A stretch of DNA of 64,000 nt from Streptomyces smyrnaeus (GCF_017676345.1 NZ_JAFFZM010000002.1:62001-126000), one strand, 5' to 3'. Numbered from the stretch's first letter, positions 54,127 through 63,736 are shown. Notes: generated by a model not told the origin, from the sequence alone. A program made the numbers and translations.

Positions 54127-55650
54127 ATGACGAGCGCCCCCACCGCACGGACTCCCGCTCCGCAACCCGGCCGGCCACCCGCCGCGCGTCCCGTCGTCCG
54201 CCCCACGGACCACGACGAGGTGGCGACAGCCGCGAGCGAAGTGGCCGGCGGCCCGGCGGGACGGCGCGCCGTGGAAGGGACGGGCTGGTGGACCCCGGTC
54301 CGCGTCGTGGTGGCGGTCGCGCTGGGGATGTACGCGCTCGGCATGCTGCAGAAGCTGCCGTGCCTGGACGGTGCCTGGTTCTCCGGACAGACCTCGCAGT
54401 ACGTCCACGCCTGCTACTCCGACATCCCCCACCTCTACAACGGCCGGGGCTTCGCCGACGGGCTCGTGCCCTATCTCGACCGCATCCCCGACCGGATCTC
54501 CGGCGGAATGGAGTACCTCGAATACCCGGTGCTGACCGGGGTGTTCATGCAGATCGCGGCCAAGCTCACGGTCGGCGGGGACTCGCTGCGGCAGGACGAG
54601 CAGCTCTACTGGGTGATCAACGCGGGCATGCTGATGGTCTGTCTCGCCGTGCTGATCGTCTGCGTGGTCCGTACGCACCACAACCGCCCCTGGGACGGCA
54701 TGCTCGTCGCACTGGCGCCGGGGCTGGCGCTGACGGCGACCATCAACTGGGATCTGCTGGCCGTCGCGATGACGGCGGTGGGGATGCTGCTGTGGGCCCG
54801 CTCGCGGCCGTTGGCCGCGGGCGTGCTGCTCGGTCTGGCGACGGCGGCGAAGCTCTACCCCGTGCTGCTGCTCGGCCCGCTGCTGGTGCTGTGCTGGCGG
54901 GCGGGACGCTGGGGGGCCTTCGGCCGGGCGGCCGGGGGAGCCGCCGCCTCGTGGGCCGTGGTGAACGTACCGGTGATGCTGCTGTCCTGGGACGGCTGGG
55001 CGAAGTTCTACACCTTCAGTCAGGAGCGGCCGGTGGACTTCGGTTCACTGTGGCTGATCATCCAGCAGCGAACCGGACGTACGTTCGATGACGCCAATAT
55101 CTATGCCACTCTCCTGATGGTTCTGGGCTGTGCGGGCGTCGCCGCGCTCGCGCTGTGCGCGCCCCGCCGCCCCCGGTTCGCCCAGCTCGCCTTCCTGGTG
55201 GTCGCGCTGTTCGTGCTGACCAACAAGGTCTACTCGCCGCAGTATGTGCTGTGGCTGATCCCGCTGGCGGCGCTGGCCCGCCCCCGGTGGCGTGACTTCC
55301 TCATCTGGCAGAGCTGCGAGGCGCTCTACTTCCTCGGCATCTGGATGTATCTCGCCTACACCGGCTCCGACAAGCACCAGGGGCTCCCCGAGGACGGCTA
55401 TCAACTGGTCATCGCCGCGCACCTGCTCGGCACGGCGTATCTGTGCGCCATGGTGGTGCGCGATGTGCTGCGGCCCGAGCATGACCCGGTCCGCAGGGAC
55501 GACGGCTCCGACGACCCCGGGGGCGGCGTACTGGACCGGGCCCCCGACGCGTTCACCCTGAGCTCCCTCGCCCACCGGCCGGCACCTCAGCGCTCTTCCG
55601 GCGCTGCGCAGCGAGCTGCCGTGCGCTGGGGCGCGACACTGCGGGAGTGA
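54127..55650 (+). CDS. GT87-type membrane glycosyltransferase (mannosyltransferase-like)
   Basis: A 507-residue polytopic protein with about ten membrane segments (for example VVVAVALGMYALGMLQKLPC, MLMVCLAVLIVCVVRT, LALTATINWDLLAVAMTAVG). The polar loops contain MEYLEYPVLTGVFMQ and VYSPQYVLWLIPL, typical of the DUF2029/GT87 family. Relatives such as mycobacterial PimE transfer mannose from polyprenol phosphate on the outer face of the membrane; the acceptor here is unknown. The ATG at 54127 has AGGATGAAG upstream. A disordered Pro/Ala N-terminus precedes the first span. Confidence 0.88.
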   Translation: MTSAPTARTPAPQPGRPPAARPVVRPTDHDEVATAASEVAGGPAGRRAVEGTGWWTPVRVVVAVALGMYALGMLQKLPCLDGAWFSGQTSQYVHACYSDIPHLYNGRGFADGLVPYLDRIPDRISGGMEYLEYPVLTGVFMQIAAKLTVGGDSLRQDEQLYWVINAGMLMVCLAVLIVCVVRTHHNRPWDGMLVALAPGLALTATINWDLLAVAMTAVGMLLWARSRPLAAGVLLGLATAAKLYPVLLLGPLLVLCWRAGRWGAFGRAAGGAAASWAVVNVPVMLLSWDGWAKFYTFSQERPVDFGSLWLIIQQRTGRTFDDANIYATLLMVLGCAGVAALALCAPRRPRFAQLAFLVVALFVLTNKVYSPQYVLWLIPLAALARPRWRDFLIWQSCEALYFLGIWMYLAYTGSDKHQGLPEDGYQLVIAAHLLGTAYLCAMVVRDVLRPEHDPVRRDDGSDDPGGGVLDRAPDAFTLSSLAHRPAPQRSSGAAQRAAVRWGATLRE

Positions 55651-55680
55651 GACAGGGCGACGGGCGAGGCGAACATCGCC

Positions 55681-55694
55681 GTTTCACGTGAAAC
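55681..55694. promoter_or_regulatory. parS site 1 (ParB-binding)
   Basis: GTTTCACGTGAAAC is an exact 14-bp match to the ParB-binding parS consensus. It lies between the GT87-like and MFS genes. Streptomyces has some 20 such sites around oriC, where ParB nucleates segregation complexes. Confidence 0.95.
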
Positions 55695-55730
55695 CGCCGG
55701 ACTCCGTTTCGACTGTGTGAGGCTGTCCCC

Positions 55731-57074
55731 ATGTCCGTCGCCCGCGACCTGCGCACCCTGCTCCGTTTTCCGGACTTCCGGAAGCTGCTGACGGTCCGGC
55801 TGCTCTCTCAGCACGCCGACGGCATCTATCAGGTCGCGCTGGCCGCATACGTAGTCTTCTCCCCCGAGAAGGAGACCTCCCCCGCCGCCATCGCCTCCGC
55901 GATGGCGGTGCTGCTGCTGCCCTACTCCCTCCTGGGACCGTTCGTCGGTGTCCTGCTGGACCGCTGGCGGCGGCGGCAGGTTCTCTTCCTCGGCAACCTC
56001 CTGCGCACCGCGCTGGCTGCGGCCACCGCCGCGCTCGTCTTCGGGGCCGTCCCCGAGTGGCTGGTCTACCTCTCGGCGCTCACCGTCACCGCGATCAACC
56101 GCTTCGTCCTCGCCGGGCTCTCGGCCGCGCTGCCCCGCGTCGTGGACGCTGAGCGCCTTGTCATCGCCAACTCCCTCTCCCCGACAGCGGGAACGCTGGC
56201 TGCGACCCTCGGCGGCGGTGTGGCCTTCGTGGTGCGCTATCTCGCCCCCGGTACGGGACGCGAGGCGGATGCCCTCGTGCTGCTGACGGGGGCCGCGGTC
56301 TATCTGCTGGCCGGCCTCGCCTCCCTGCGGATGGGCAAGGATCTGCTCGGCCCCGATCCCACCGAGGTGCAACCCCGCGTGCTGGTCGCCGTTGCCGGCA
56401 CCGCGCGGGGGCTGCTGGCCGGGCTGCGCCATCTCCGTGCGCGCCCGACGGCGGCCTATGCGCTGACCGCCTCCGCACTGATGCGGTTCTGCTACGGCGC
56501 GCTGACGGTCACGGTGCTGATGCTGGCCCGGTACGCATGGAGCGGGAGCAACCGGACCGAAGGCGGGCTGCAGCTGCTGGGGGTCGCACTGGGCCTGTCG
56601 GGACTGGGCTTCTTCGTCGCCGCCGTCATCACGCCCTCGGCGGTGCGGCGGGTCGGCATCTTCGGCTGGATGGCACTGTGCGCGGCCGTCGCCGCGGTGC
56701 TGGAACCCGCGCTGGGGCTGTCCTTCCAGCCCGTGCCGATACTGCTGGCCGCCTTCGTGCTGGCGCTCGTCACCCAGGCCGGAAAGATCGCCACGGACAC
56801 CGCCGTACAGATCTCCGTCGACGACGCCTTTCGTGGACGGGTCTTCTCCCTCTACGACATGCTCTACAACGTCGCCTACGTCGGCGCTGCCGGAGTGGCC
56901 GCCGTCATTCTGCCGCCGGACGGGCGCTCCACGGTCATCGTGGTCGGGGTGGCGGTGCTGTATGCGGCCATCGCCGCCGCGCTCTTCCGTGTTTCACGTG
57001 AAACGAAGCGCGGTGGAACGGACCGGGTCAGCCCTTCTGGCGGCCGTCCTCCTGCTGGGCCCACCACTTCTTGA
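55731..57074 (+). CDS. Major facilitator superfamily transporter
   Basis: A 447-residue protein with 10-12 membrane segments. The N-terminal part (RLLSQHADGIYQVALAAYVV), the loop VLLDRWRRRQVLFLGNLLRT and FRGRVFSLYDMLYNVAYVGA are typical of MFS exporters of the macrolide-efflux/EntS type. Substrate is unknown. The ATG at 55731 follows no strong ribosome site. A perfect parS precedes it and another lies inside its C-terminal coding region. The stop overlaps the 3' end of the convergent CCA-adding enzyme gene by 47 bases. Confidence 0.9.
   Translation: MSVARDLRTLLRFPDFRKLLTVRLLSQHADGIYQVALAAYVVFSPEKETSPAAIASAMAVLLLPYSLLGPFVGVLLDRWRRRQVLFLGNLLRTALAAATAALVFGAVPEWLVYLSALTVTAINRFVLAGLSAALPRVVDAERLVIANSLSPTAGTLAATLGGGVAFVVRYLAPGTGREADALVLLTGAAVYLLAGLASLRMGKDLLGPDPTEVQPRVLVAVAGTARGLLAGLRHLRARPTAAYALTASALMRFCYGALTVTVLMLARYAWSGSNRTEGGLQLLGVALGLSGLGFFVAAVITPSAVRRVGIFGWMALCAAVAAVLEPALGLSFQPVPILLAAFVLALVTQAGKIATDTAVQISVDDAFRGRVFSLYDMLYNVAYVGAAGVAAVILPPDGRSTVIVVGVAVLYAAIAAALFRVSRETKRGGTDRVSPSGGRPPAGPTTS
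56991..57004. promoter_or_regulatory. parS site 2 inside the MFS coding sequence
   Basis: A second exact GTTTCACGTGAAAC lies in the last part of the MFS gene, read there as codons for the VSRET stretch. It is 1,310 bases from site 1. Confidence 0.95.
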
Positions 57075-58539
57075 GCTCCGCGACGGCCGCGTCGCGGCCC
57101 AGCGGTCCATGCTCCAGTCGCAGCTCCAGCAGATGCTTGTAGGCCCGCCCCACCACGGGGCCCGGCCGCACACCCAGCTCCTGCATGATCTCGTTGCCGT
57201 CCAGGTCGGGCCGGAGGGCATCCAGCTCCTCCTGCTCCTGGAGCCGCGCGATGCGCTCCTCCAGGCTGTCGTACGCGCGGGAGAGCGCCTGCGCCTTCCG
57301 CTTGTTCCGGGTGGTGCAGTCCGAGCGGGTCAGCTTGTGCAGCCGGCTCAGCAGCGGACCGGCGTCCCGTACATAGCGGCGCACGGCCGAGTCGGTCCAC
57401 TCGCCCGTGCCATAGCCGTGGAAGCGCAGATGCAGCTCGACCAGCCGCGAGACGTCCTTGATCATCTCCCCCGGGTACTTCAGCGCGGCCATCCGCTTCT
57501 TGGTCATCTTGGCGCCCACCACCTCGTGGTGGTGGAAGGAGACCCGGCCGTCCTTCTCGAACCGCCGCGTCCTCGGCTTGCCGATGTCGTGCAGCAGCGC
57601 CGCCAGTCGCAGCGTCAGATCGGGACCGTCCTCCTCCAGGTCGATCGCCTGGTCCAGCACGGTCAGCGAGTGCTCGTAGACGTCCTTGTGCCGGTGGTGC
57701 TCGTCGCGCTCCAGCCGCAGGGCGGGCAGCTCCGGCAGCACCCGATCGGCGAGCCCGGTCTCCACCAGCAACCGCAGCCCCTTGCGCGGGTTCGGGGAGA
57801 CGAGCAGCTTGTTCAGCTCGTCCCGGACCCGCTCCGCAGAGACGATCTCCATCCGGCCCGCCATCTCCTTCATGGCGGCCACGACCTCCGGCGCGATCTC
57901 GAAGTCGAGCTGAGCAGCGAAGCGCGCGGCACGCATCATCCGCAGCGGATCGTCGGAGAAGGACGACTGCGGGGTGCCCGGCGTACGCAGCCGGCGGGCG
58001 GCCAGGTCCTCCAGTCCCCCGTGCGGGTCGACGAACTGCTTCTCCGGCAGGGCGACGGCCATCGCGTTCACCGTGAAATCACGGCGGACGAGGTCTTCCT
58101 CAATGGTCTCGCCGTAGGAGACCTCGGGCTTGCGGGAGGTGCGGTCGTAGACCTCCGACCGATACGTCGTCACTTCGAGGACAAAGTCGGATTTCTTGAT
58201 CCCCACGGTGCCGAAGGCGATGCCCACCTCCCAAACCGCATCCGCCCAGGGCCGCACGATCGTGAGCACATCCTCGGGCCGCGCGTCGGTGGTGAAGTCC
58301 AGATCGTTGCCGAGCCGGCCCAGCAGTGCGTCCCGTACCGATCCACCGACCAGAGCGAGACGGAAACCCGCCTCCCGGAAACGGCGCGCTAGCTCGTCCG
58401 CCACCGGTGAGACCCGCAGCAGCTCGCTCACGGCGCGCCGCTGCACCTCACTGAGCTGCTCGGCTGCCGGTCGGTCCACTACGGGCTCCCCGGGCACGGC
58501 GGTGGGCTGGTCCTGGCTGTCACTCTTGGCGTTCGGCAC
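57028..58539 (-). CDS. CCA tRNA nucleotidyltransferase
   Basis: A 503-residue class II CCA-adding enzyme or poly(A)-polymerase-type nucleotidyltransferase, which adds or repairs the CCA end of tRNA. The catalytic head shows LALVGGSVRDALLGRLGNDL with DLDFTTDA, then RRDFTVNAMAVAL and DDPLRMMRAARFAAQLDF. An HD domain follows (HKDVYEHS, LAALLHDIGKPRTRR), as in the CCA-HD form. The start is taken as GTG at 58539 (VPNAKSDSQ), without a clear ribosome site. Its stop overlaps the MFS gene end on the opposite strand. It is divergent from the DUF6049 gene. Confidence 0.95.
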   Translation of the reverse strand: MPNAKSDSQDQPTAVPGEPVVDRPAAEQLSEVQRRAVSELLRVSPVADELARRFREAGFRLALVGGSVRDALLGRLGNDLDFTTDARPEDVLTIVRPWADAVWEVGIAFGTVGIKKSDFVLEVTTYRSEVYDRTSRKPEVSYGETIEEDLVRRDFTVNAMAVALPEKQFVDPHGGLEDLAARRLRTPGTPQSSFSDDPLRMMRAARFAAQLDFEIAPEVVAAMKEMAGRMEIVSAERVRDELNKLLVSPNPRKGLRLLVETGLADRVLPELPALRLERDEHHRHKDVYEHSLTVLDQAIDLEEDGPDLTLRLAALLHDIGKPRTRRFEKDGRVSFHHHEVVGAKMTKKRMAALKYPGEMIKDVSRLVELHLRFHGYGTGEWTDSAVRRYVRDAGPLLSRLHKLTRSDCTTRNKRKAQALSRAYDSLEERIARLQEQEELDALRPDLDGNEIMQELGVRPGPVVGRAYKHLLELRLEHGPLGRDAAVAELKKWWAQQEDGRQKG

Positions 58540-58724
58540 AACAGCACAGGTTACGTTGCCACCCCGCCCCGAGGCGCCCCCGTTCCGGCTCCCGCCCACC
58601 GGGGCACGGCGCCGACGGTTACCAGGCCGATACGACGCCGGGTGATCATGTGGTGGACGGCGCGGCACTTCCACCCTCCAGGCATCGTTACCATCAGGCG
58701 AACGGGACGACGACCGACGACGGG

Positions 58725-61292
58725 ATGGACGTGCGCGTGGCCGAGGCGGCTGAGAGCCAGGCTCCCCCTGGTCCAAGGGGAACGGCTGGCCCAAGGGGGA
58801 CGAACCGCTGGAGGCGACGGGCCGCGGTGCTCTTCCTCGCCGCCTTTCCCGTGCTGACAGGGGTGCTCCCCACGGCAGCTTCCGCGGCTCCCGCGGCTTC
58901 CGCCGCCTCCGTGGCGCCTGCGGGCACCGCCCCCCAGGCCGCAGCACCGGCGAAGGCGTCGGCGAAGGAGTCGGCCCGCACCGGCACCGGCTCCCGCAGC
59001 GCACGGATCTCCCTCAACGAGGTCACCCCCTCCGTCCCGGAGCAGGGCGACACCCTCACCTTGAGCGGCACCGTCACCAACACCAGCAACACGACGCTGA
59101 CCCGGCTGCGCCTGACCCCGCGCATCGGGCCCACCCTCACCTCCCGCAGCGGCATCGAGCAGGCCGCGCGCCGCAAGGGTTATCTCCCCGGCGCCGACGG
59201 CACCGAGGTCCCCGGCGACCACGGCGCGAAGCTCAGCGGTCTCGCCTCCGGGGTCACCCGCTCCTTCACGCTCAAGATCCCCGTCAGCGACCTCCGCCTG
59301 AGCACCGACGGCGTCCACCAGCTCGGCGTCTCCCTCACCGGGCAGACCCGCAGCCGCCCCTACGACCAGATCCTCGGCATGGGCCGTACCTTCCTGCCCT
59401 GGCAGGAGGAGGCGTCCGACCACCGGACCCGGTTCACCTATCTGTGGCCGCTGATCTCCACTCCGCACGTCACAGCGCGCACCCAGTCCGACAGGCAGCA
59501 GACCCCGGTCTTCCGCGATGACACGCTCGCCAAGGAACTGGCACCCGGCGGCCGCCTCCAGCAGATGCTGGAGCTCGGCAAGGACCTGAACGTCACCTGG
59601 GTCATCGACCCCGATCTGCTCGCGAGCGTCGACATGATGGCGGGCCGCTACCGGGTGCACAAGCCGGGCGGCGGTCCGGACGACACCGTCGCAGGAAAGG
59701 GCCAGGAGTACGCCAAGCAGTGGCTGGCCGAGCTCCAGGAGGCCGTCGACGGCAAGGAGGTCGTCGCCCTCCCGTTCGCCGACCCCGATCTGGCCTCGCT
59801 CGCCCACCGCGGCACACAGGTCCGCGGGGCGCTCAGCTCGCTGGGCCAGGCCACCAGGCTGGCCAGGGAGACGGTCGAGGTGGTGCTCCACGTGAAACCG
59901 AGCACCGACTTCGCCTGGCCCTACAAGGGCGCCGTGGACTCCTCCATCGTGGACGTCGCCACCTCGGCGGGCGCACACAACGTCATCGCCCGCAGCGACA
60001 GCGTGCGCGAGCACGGACTCTCCTACAGCCCCACCGCCGCCCGCCCCATCGGCAGCGGCAACACCGCACTGGTCGCCGACGCACCGCTGTCCACCGCTTT
60101 CGAGGGCGACCTCTCCCGCGCCGGAGCCTCCTCGCTGGCCGTCCAGCGGTTCACCGCCCAGTCCCTCGCGCTCGCCCGGCAGGTTCCCTCCCGCACCCGC
60201 AGCGTCGTCGTCGCCCCGCAGCGCATGCCCAGCGTCTCCCAGGCCCAGGCCATGGCGGCCGGCATCAAGGCACTCGGCCGCAGTGGCTGGGCCGAGACCA
60301 GCAGCCTGGCCGACGCCGCCAAGGCCAAGCCGGACCCCGGCGCACGGCGCAAGATGCCCGCCCCCTCCGCCTACCCCTCCTCGCTGCGCAAGACGGAGCT
60401 GCCCACCGCCGCCTTCGAGCAGGTACGGAAGACCAAGGACGGGCTGGAGGACTTCACCCAGATCCTCAGCAAGGCCGACCGCGTCATGCCACCCTTCACC
60501 ACCGCCATAGACCGTGAGGTCTCCAACGCCTGGCGGGGCGAGCGCCGCGCCGCACGGGGCTACCGCGACAACGTGGAGGAGTACCTGCTGGAACTGCGCG
60601 GCGCGGTCAAGCTCATCAAGAAGTCGGACATCACCCTCTCCGGGCGCGAGGCCACCATCCCGGTCACCGTCCAGAACAACCTCGCCCAGGGCGTGGACGG
60701 GCTCGTCCTGGAGCTGAGCTCCAGCCGGGTCGGCCTGGATGTGGGCGACCCCAAGCGGGTCAAGGTCGACGGGGAGCACACCCAGACCCTCAAGTTCGAC
60801 ACCACCGCCAAGAACAACGGCCGCGCCTATGTGTACGCCCAGCTCTACACCCAGGACGGCGACCGCTACGGCAAGGTGATGAAGTTCCAGGTCAACGTGA
60901 CCTCCATCACCTCGACCGTGCTCCTGGTGATCGCGGGCGGCGTGCTGCTGATCGTGCTGGCCGGTATCCGGATGTACACCCAGCGCAAGCGCTCCGGCCC
61001 GGCCCCCGACCCGGACGCACCGCTGGAGCAGCCGGACGCGGACGGGGACACGGACGGCTCCGACGACGCCTCGGCGGATGCCTCCGAGAACGCCCCGGAG
61101 AACGACCCCGAGGACGCTTCCGAGAAGGCCTTCGAGAACGCCTCCGAGAAGGACAGGTCGGATGGCGACGCGCCGGGGGCCACCGCCACCGGGGAGGCAG
61201 CAGGAGTCCTGGACGCCGCGCACGGTGACGGGGACGACACCGAACGGGAAAGCGACAACCCCCCGGCCGCGGGTGAGAAAGTGGACCGTTGA
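58725..61292 (+). CDS. DUF6049-family secreted membrane-anchored protein
   Basis: About 855 residues. A signal-type segment (RWRRRAAVLFLAAFPVLTGV) near residue 30 is followed by a Ser/Ala-rich spacer. A beta-rich extracytoplasmic domain follows (RISLNEVTPSVPEQGDTLTL), then an alpha/beta region (VTWVIDPDLLASVDMMAGRY). One C-terminal membrane span (STVLLVIAGGVLLIVLAGIR) precedes a cytoplasmic tail very rich in Asp, Glu, Ala and Ser. It matches DUF6049 proteins seen just upstream of murJ in actinobacteria. The role is probably in envelope biogenesis but is unproven. The ATG at 58725 is chosen; earlier starts lack ribosome sites. It is the likely partner of murJ, 38 bases on. Confidence 0.85.
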   Translation: MDVRVAEAAESQAPPGPRGTAGPRGTNRWRRRAAVLFLAAFPVLTGVLPTAASAAPAASAASVAPAGTAPQAAAPAKASAKESARTGTGSRSARISLNEVTPSVPEQGDTLTLSGTVTNTSNTTLTRLRLTPRIGPTLTSRSGIEQAARRKGYLPGADGTEVPGDHGAKLSGLASGVTRSFTLKIPVSDLRLSTDGVHQLGVSLTGQTRSRPYDQILGMGRTFLPWQEEASDHRTRFTYLWPLISTPHVTARTQSDRQQTPVFRDDTLAKELAPGGRLQQMLELGKDLNVTWVIDPDLLASVDMMAGRYRVHKPGGGPDDTVAGKGQEYAKQWLAELQEAVDGKEVVALPFADPDLASLAHRGTQVRGALSSLGQATRLARETVEVVLHVKPSTDFAWPYKGAVDSSIVDVATSAGAHNVIARSDSVREHGLSYSPTAARPIGSGNTALVADAPLSTAFEGDLSRAGASSLAVQRFTAQSLALARQVPSRTRSVVVAPQRMPSVSQAQAMAAGIKALGRSGWAETSSLADAAKAKPDPGARRKMPAPSAYPSSLRKTELPTAAFEQVRKTKDGLEDFTQILSKADRVMPPFTTAIDREVSNAWRGERRAARGYRDNVEEYLLELRGAVKLIKKSDITLSGREATIPVTVQNNLAQGVDGLVLELSSSRVGLDVGDPKRVKVDGEHTQTLKFDTTAKNNGRAYVYAQLYTQDGDRYGKVMKFQVNVTSITSTVLLVIAGGVLLIVLAGIRMYTQRKRSGPAPDPDAPLEQPDADGDTDGSDDASADASENAPENDPEDASEKAFENASEKDRSDGDAPGATATGEAAGVLDAAHGDGDDTERESDNPPAAGEKVDR

Positions 61293-61330
61293 CTCATCCG
61301 GGCGAGCAGGGGCAGGGGTAGGTAGCGAAG

Positions 61331-63736
61331 ATGAACGCGCCGTATGGCGGCGACCGGGGCCGGACCCCCGGTGACGGCTCTGGCCAGCCGGAAGACGCGT
61401 ACGTGCCGGACGCGTACGGGCCCGACCCGTACGACGAGCGCGATCCCTCGGCCCAGGGCCCGCACGCCTGGCAGCCTTCCCCCGACCGGCAGCCCTACCA
61501 GGAGCAGCAGCCTTTCCCCGACCGGCACCCCCAGCAGGGCGGGCAGCCCCAGCAGGGCGGGCAGCCCCAGCAGGGCGGGCAGCCCCAGCAGGGCGGGCAG
61601 CCCCAGCAGGGCGGGCAGCCGTACCAGGGCCAGTCGTACCAGGAGAGCCAGCCGTACCAAGGGGGCCGGCCGTACCCGGGAGGGCAGGCCTACCAGGGAG
61701 GGCAGGCGCCTCAGGGAGGGCAGGCGCCACAGTCCCCGCAGGCGCCACAGCCGTCGCCGGCGCCGGCCGACGCCTTCGCGCACCTCTACCGCGACCAGGG
61801 CCACGCCCCACCGCAGCACCCTCACTCGCCACCGCCCCCGCCCCCGCCCCAGCAGACCGGCCCGCCCCCGGCCCCGTACCAGGGCCCGCCCCAGGGCCGG
61901 AACCAGGGCCAGGGGCCCGGCCATGGCCAGCAGCCTCCGTTCCACCCCGAAGCCACCCAGCCGCCGCAGCCCTACCCGCCCGAGCCCGGGGCGCCCGGCG
62001 CCGCCGAAGAGCCTTCCGCGCAGACGGTCAACCTCGGCACCGTCGCTCCCAGGGCGGCCCCGCCAGCAGCAGGGGATGCCGCCGCGCCCGCCAAGACCGG
62101 CGGCGGGGGAGGGCTCCTCAAGTCCAGCGCCATCATGGCCGCGGGCACGATGGTCTCCCGGCTCACCGGATTCGTCCGCTCCGCGATGATCGTCGCCGCG
62201 CTCGGCGCCTCGGCCCTCGGTGACAGCTACCAGCTCGCCATCACGCTTCCGACGATGCTCTACATCCTCACCGTCGGCGGCGGCCTCAACTCCGTCTTCG
62301 TCCCGCAGCTCGTCCGGTCCATGAAGGACGACGAGGACGGTGGGCAGGCGTATGCGAACCGGCTGCTGACGCTGGTCGCCGTGATCCTGGGCGGACTGGC
62401 CGTGGCCGCCGTCTTCGCCGCACCGCTGCTGGTGCGGCTGATGTCGGTCAAGCTCGCCGAGAACCCGGCCGCCAACGAGGTCACCACCACCTTCGTGCGC
62501 TACTGCCTGCCCTCGATCTTCTTCATGGGCATCCACGTGGTGATGGGCCAGGTACTCAACGCGCGGGGCCGCTTCGGCGCCATGATGTGGACCCCGGTCC
62601 TCAACAACATCGTCATCATCACGACGATCAGCATGTTTCTGTGGGTGTACGGCACCGCCGACACCTCGGACCTGACCGTCAACACCATCCCCCCCGAGGG
62701 CGTACGGCTGCTGGGCATCGGCACCCTGCTGGGCCTGGTCGTCCAGGCGCTGGCGATGATCCCCTATCTGCGGGCCGCCGGGTTCCGTATCCGGCCCCGC
62801 TTCGATTGGCGCGGCCACGGCCTGGGCAAGGCGGCCAAGCTGGCCAAGTGGACCATCCTGTTCGTGCTCGCCAACCAGGCCGGCGTACTGGTCGTCTCCC
62901 AGCTGTCCACCTGGGCAGGCACCACCGCCGCCCAGGACGGCCACTCCGGCACCGGTTACATCGCCTACTCCAACGCCCAGCTCATCTGGACCATGCCGCA
63001 GTCGATCATCACCGTCTCGGTGATGGCGGCGCTGCTGCCCCGCCTCTCCCGCTCCGCCGCCGACGGTGACACCGGCGCGGTGCGCGACGACATCTCCCAG
63101 GGGCTGCGCAACTCGGCCGTCGCCATCGTCCCGATCGCCTTCGGCTTCGTGGCGCTCGGCATCCCGATGTGCACCATGATCTACGGCTCGGCGGGCGAGG
63201 ACGCGGCCCGTTCCATGGGATACATGCTGATGGCCTTCGGCCTCGGCCTGATCCCGTACTCGGTGCAGTACGTCGTGCTGCGCGCCTTCTACGCCTACGA
63301 GGACACCCGCACCCCGTTCTTCAACACGGTGATAGTGGCCGCCGTCAACGCCGCCGCCTCCGCCCTGTGCTTCCTGCTGCTTCCCGCCCGCTGGGCAGTC
63401 GTGGGGATGGCCGCCTCCTACGGGCTCGCCTACATCATCGGTGTCGGCATCGCCTGGCGCCGGCTCCGCAACCGGCTGGGCGGCGATCTGGACGGGCGGC
63501 ATGTGATCCGTACGTACACCAGGCTGGCGGGTGCCAGCGTCCCGGCCACCATCGCCGCGGGCGCCGCGGCCTGGGGCATCACCCATGCGCTGGGTGTCGG
63601 CACCCTCGGCTCGATCGCCGCCCTCGTCGGTGGAGGGATCGTTTTGGGCGCGGTTTTCGTCCTAGCGGCGAAGCGCATGCGCATCGAGGAGATGACGGCG
63701 ATGCTCGGCATGGTCCGCGCCAGGCTCGGCCGATGA
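61331..63736 (+). CDS. murJ: Lipid II flippase MurJ with long Gln/Pro-rich cytoplasmic N-terminus
   Basis: An 801-residue MviN/MurJ protein. The first 260 residues are Gln, Gly, Pro and Tyr rich, with five perfect PQQGGQ repeats. From about 265 the MOP-superfamily domain of 14 spans begins (LLKSSAIMAAGTMVSRLTGF then VRSAMIVAALG; GTLLGLVVQALAMIPYLRAA). MurJ flips lipid II across the membrane for wall growth. It follows the DUF6049 gene in the same operon and precedes another gene beginning at 63871. Confidence 0.95.
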   Translation: MNAPYGGDRGRTPGDGSGQPEDAYVPDAYGPDPYDERDPSAQGPHAWQPSPDRQPYQEQQPFPDRHPQQGGQPQQGGQPQQGGQPQQGGQPQQGGQPYQGQSYQESQPYQGGRPYPGGQAYQGGQAPQGGQAPQSPQAPQPSPAPADAFAHLYRDQGHAPPQHPHSPPPPPPPQQTGPPPAPYQGPPQGRNQGQGPGHGQQPPFHPEATQPPQPYPPEPGAPGAAEEPSAQTVNLGTVAPRAAPPAAGDAAAPAKTGGGGGLLKSSAIMAAGTMVSRLTGFVRSAMIVAALGASALGDSYQLAITLPTMLYILTVGGGLNSVFVPQLVRSMKDDEDGGQAYANRLLTLVAVILGGLAVAAVFAAPLLVRLMSVKLAENPAANEVTTTFVRYCLPSIFFMGIHVVMGQVLNARGRFGAMMWTPVLNNIVIITTISMFLWVYGTADTSDLTVNTIPPEGVRLLGIGTLLGLVVQALAMIPYLRAAGFRIRPRFDWRGHGLGKAAKLAKWTILFVLANQAGVLVVSQLSTWAGTTAAQDGHSGTGYIAYSNAQLIWTMPQSIITVSVMAALLPRLSRSAADGDTGAVRDDISQGLRNSAVAIVPIAFGFVALGIPMCTMIYGSAGEDAARSMGYMLMAFGLGLIPYSVQYVVLRAFYAYEDTRTPFFNTVIVAAVNAAASALCFLLLPARWAVVGMAASYGLAYIIGVGIAWRRLRNRLGGDLDGRHVIRTYTRLAGASVPATIAAGAAAWGITHALGVGTLGSIAALVGGGIVLGAVFVLAAKRMRIEEMTAMLGMVRARLGR
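61529..61618 (+). repeat. Five perfect 18-bp tandem repeats in murJ
   Basis: The unit CCCCAGCAGGGCGGGCAG is repeated five times without a mismatch at 61529-61618, encoding PQQGGQ each time. Perfect identity suggests recent expansion and possible copy-number variation between strains. Confidence 0.9.

Noticed and set aside
59885..59898. GCTCCACGTGAAAC as a third parS
   Set aside because: It has two mismatches in one half-site and lies in the DUF6049 coding region; I would not call it functional without binding data.
61529..61618. Regular repeats considered as a CRISPR array
   Set aside because: The units are 18 bp, perfectly contiguous without spacers, and in frame inside murJ. No cas genes are present.
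58551..61832. Very long open frame on the minus strand opposite the DUF6049 and murJ genes
   Set aside because: It is the antisense shadow of high-GC codon bias. The plus strand has signal peptide, membrane spans and family motifs; the minus frame is low-complexity Gly, Ala, Val and Arg with no motif.
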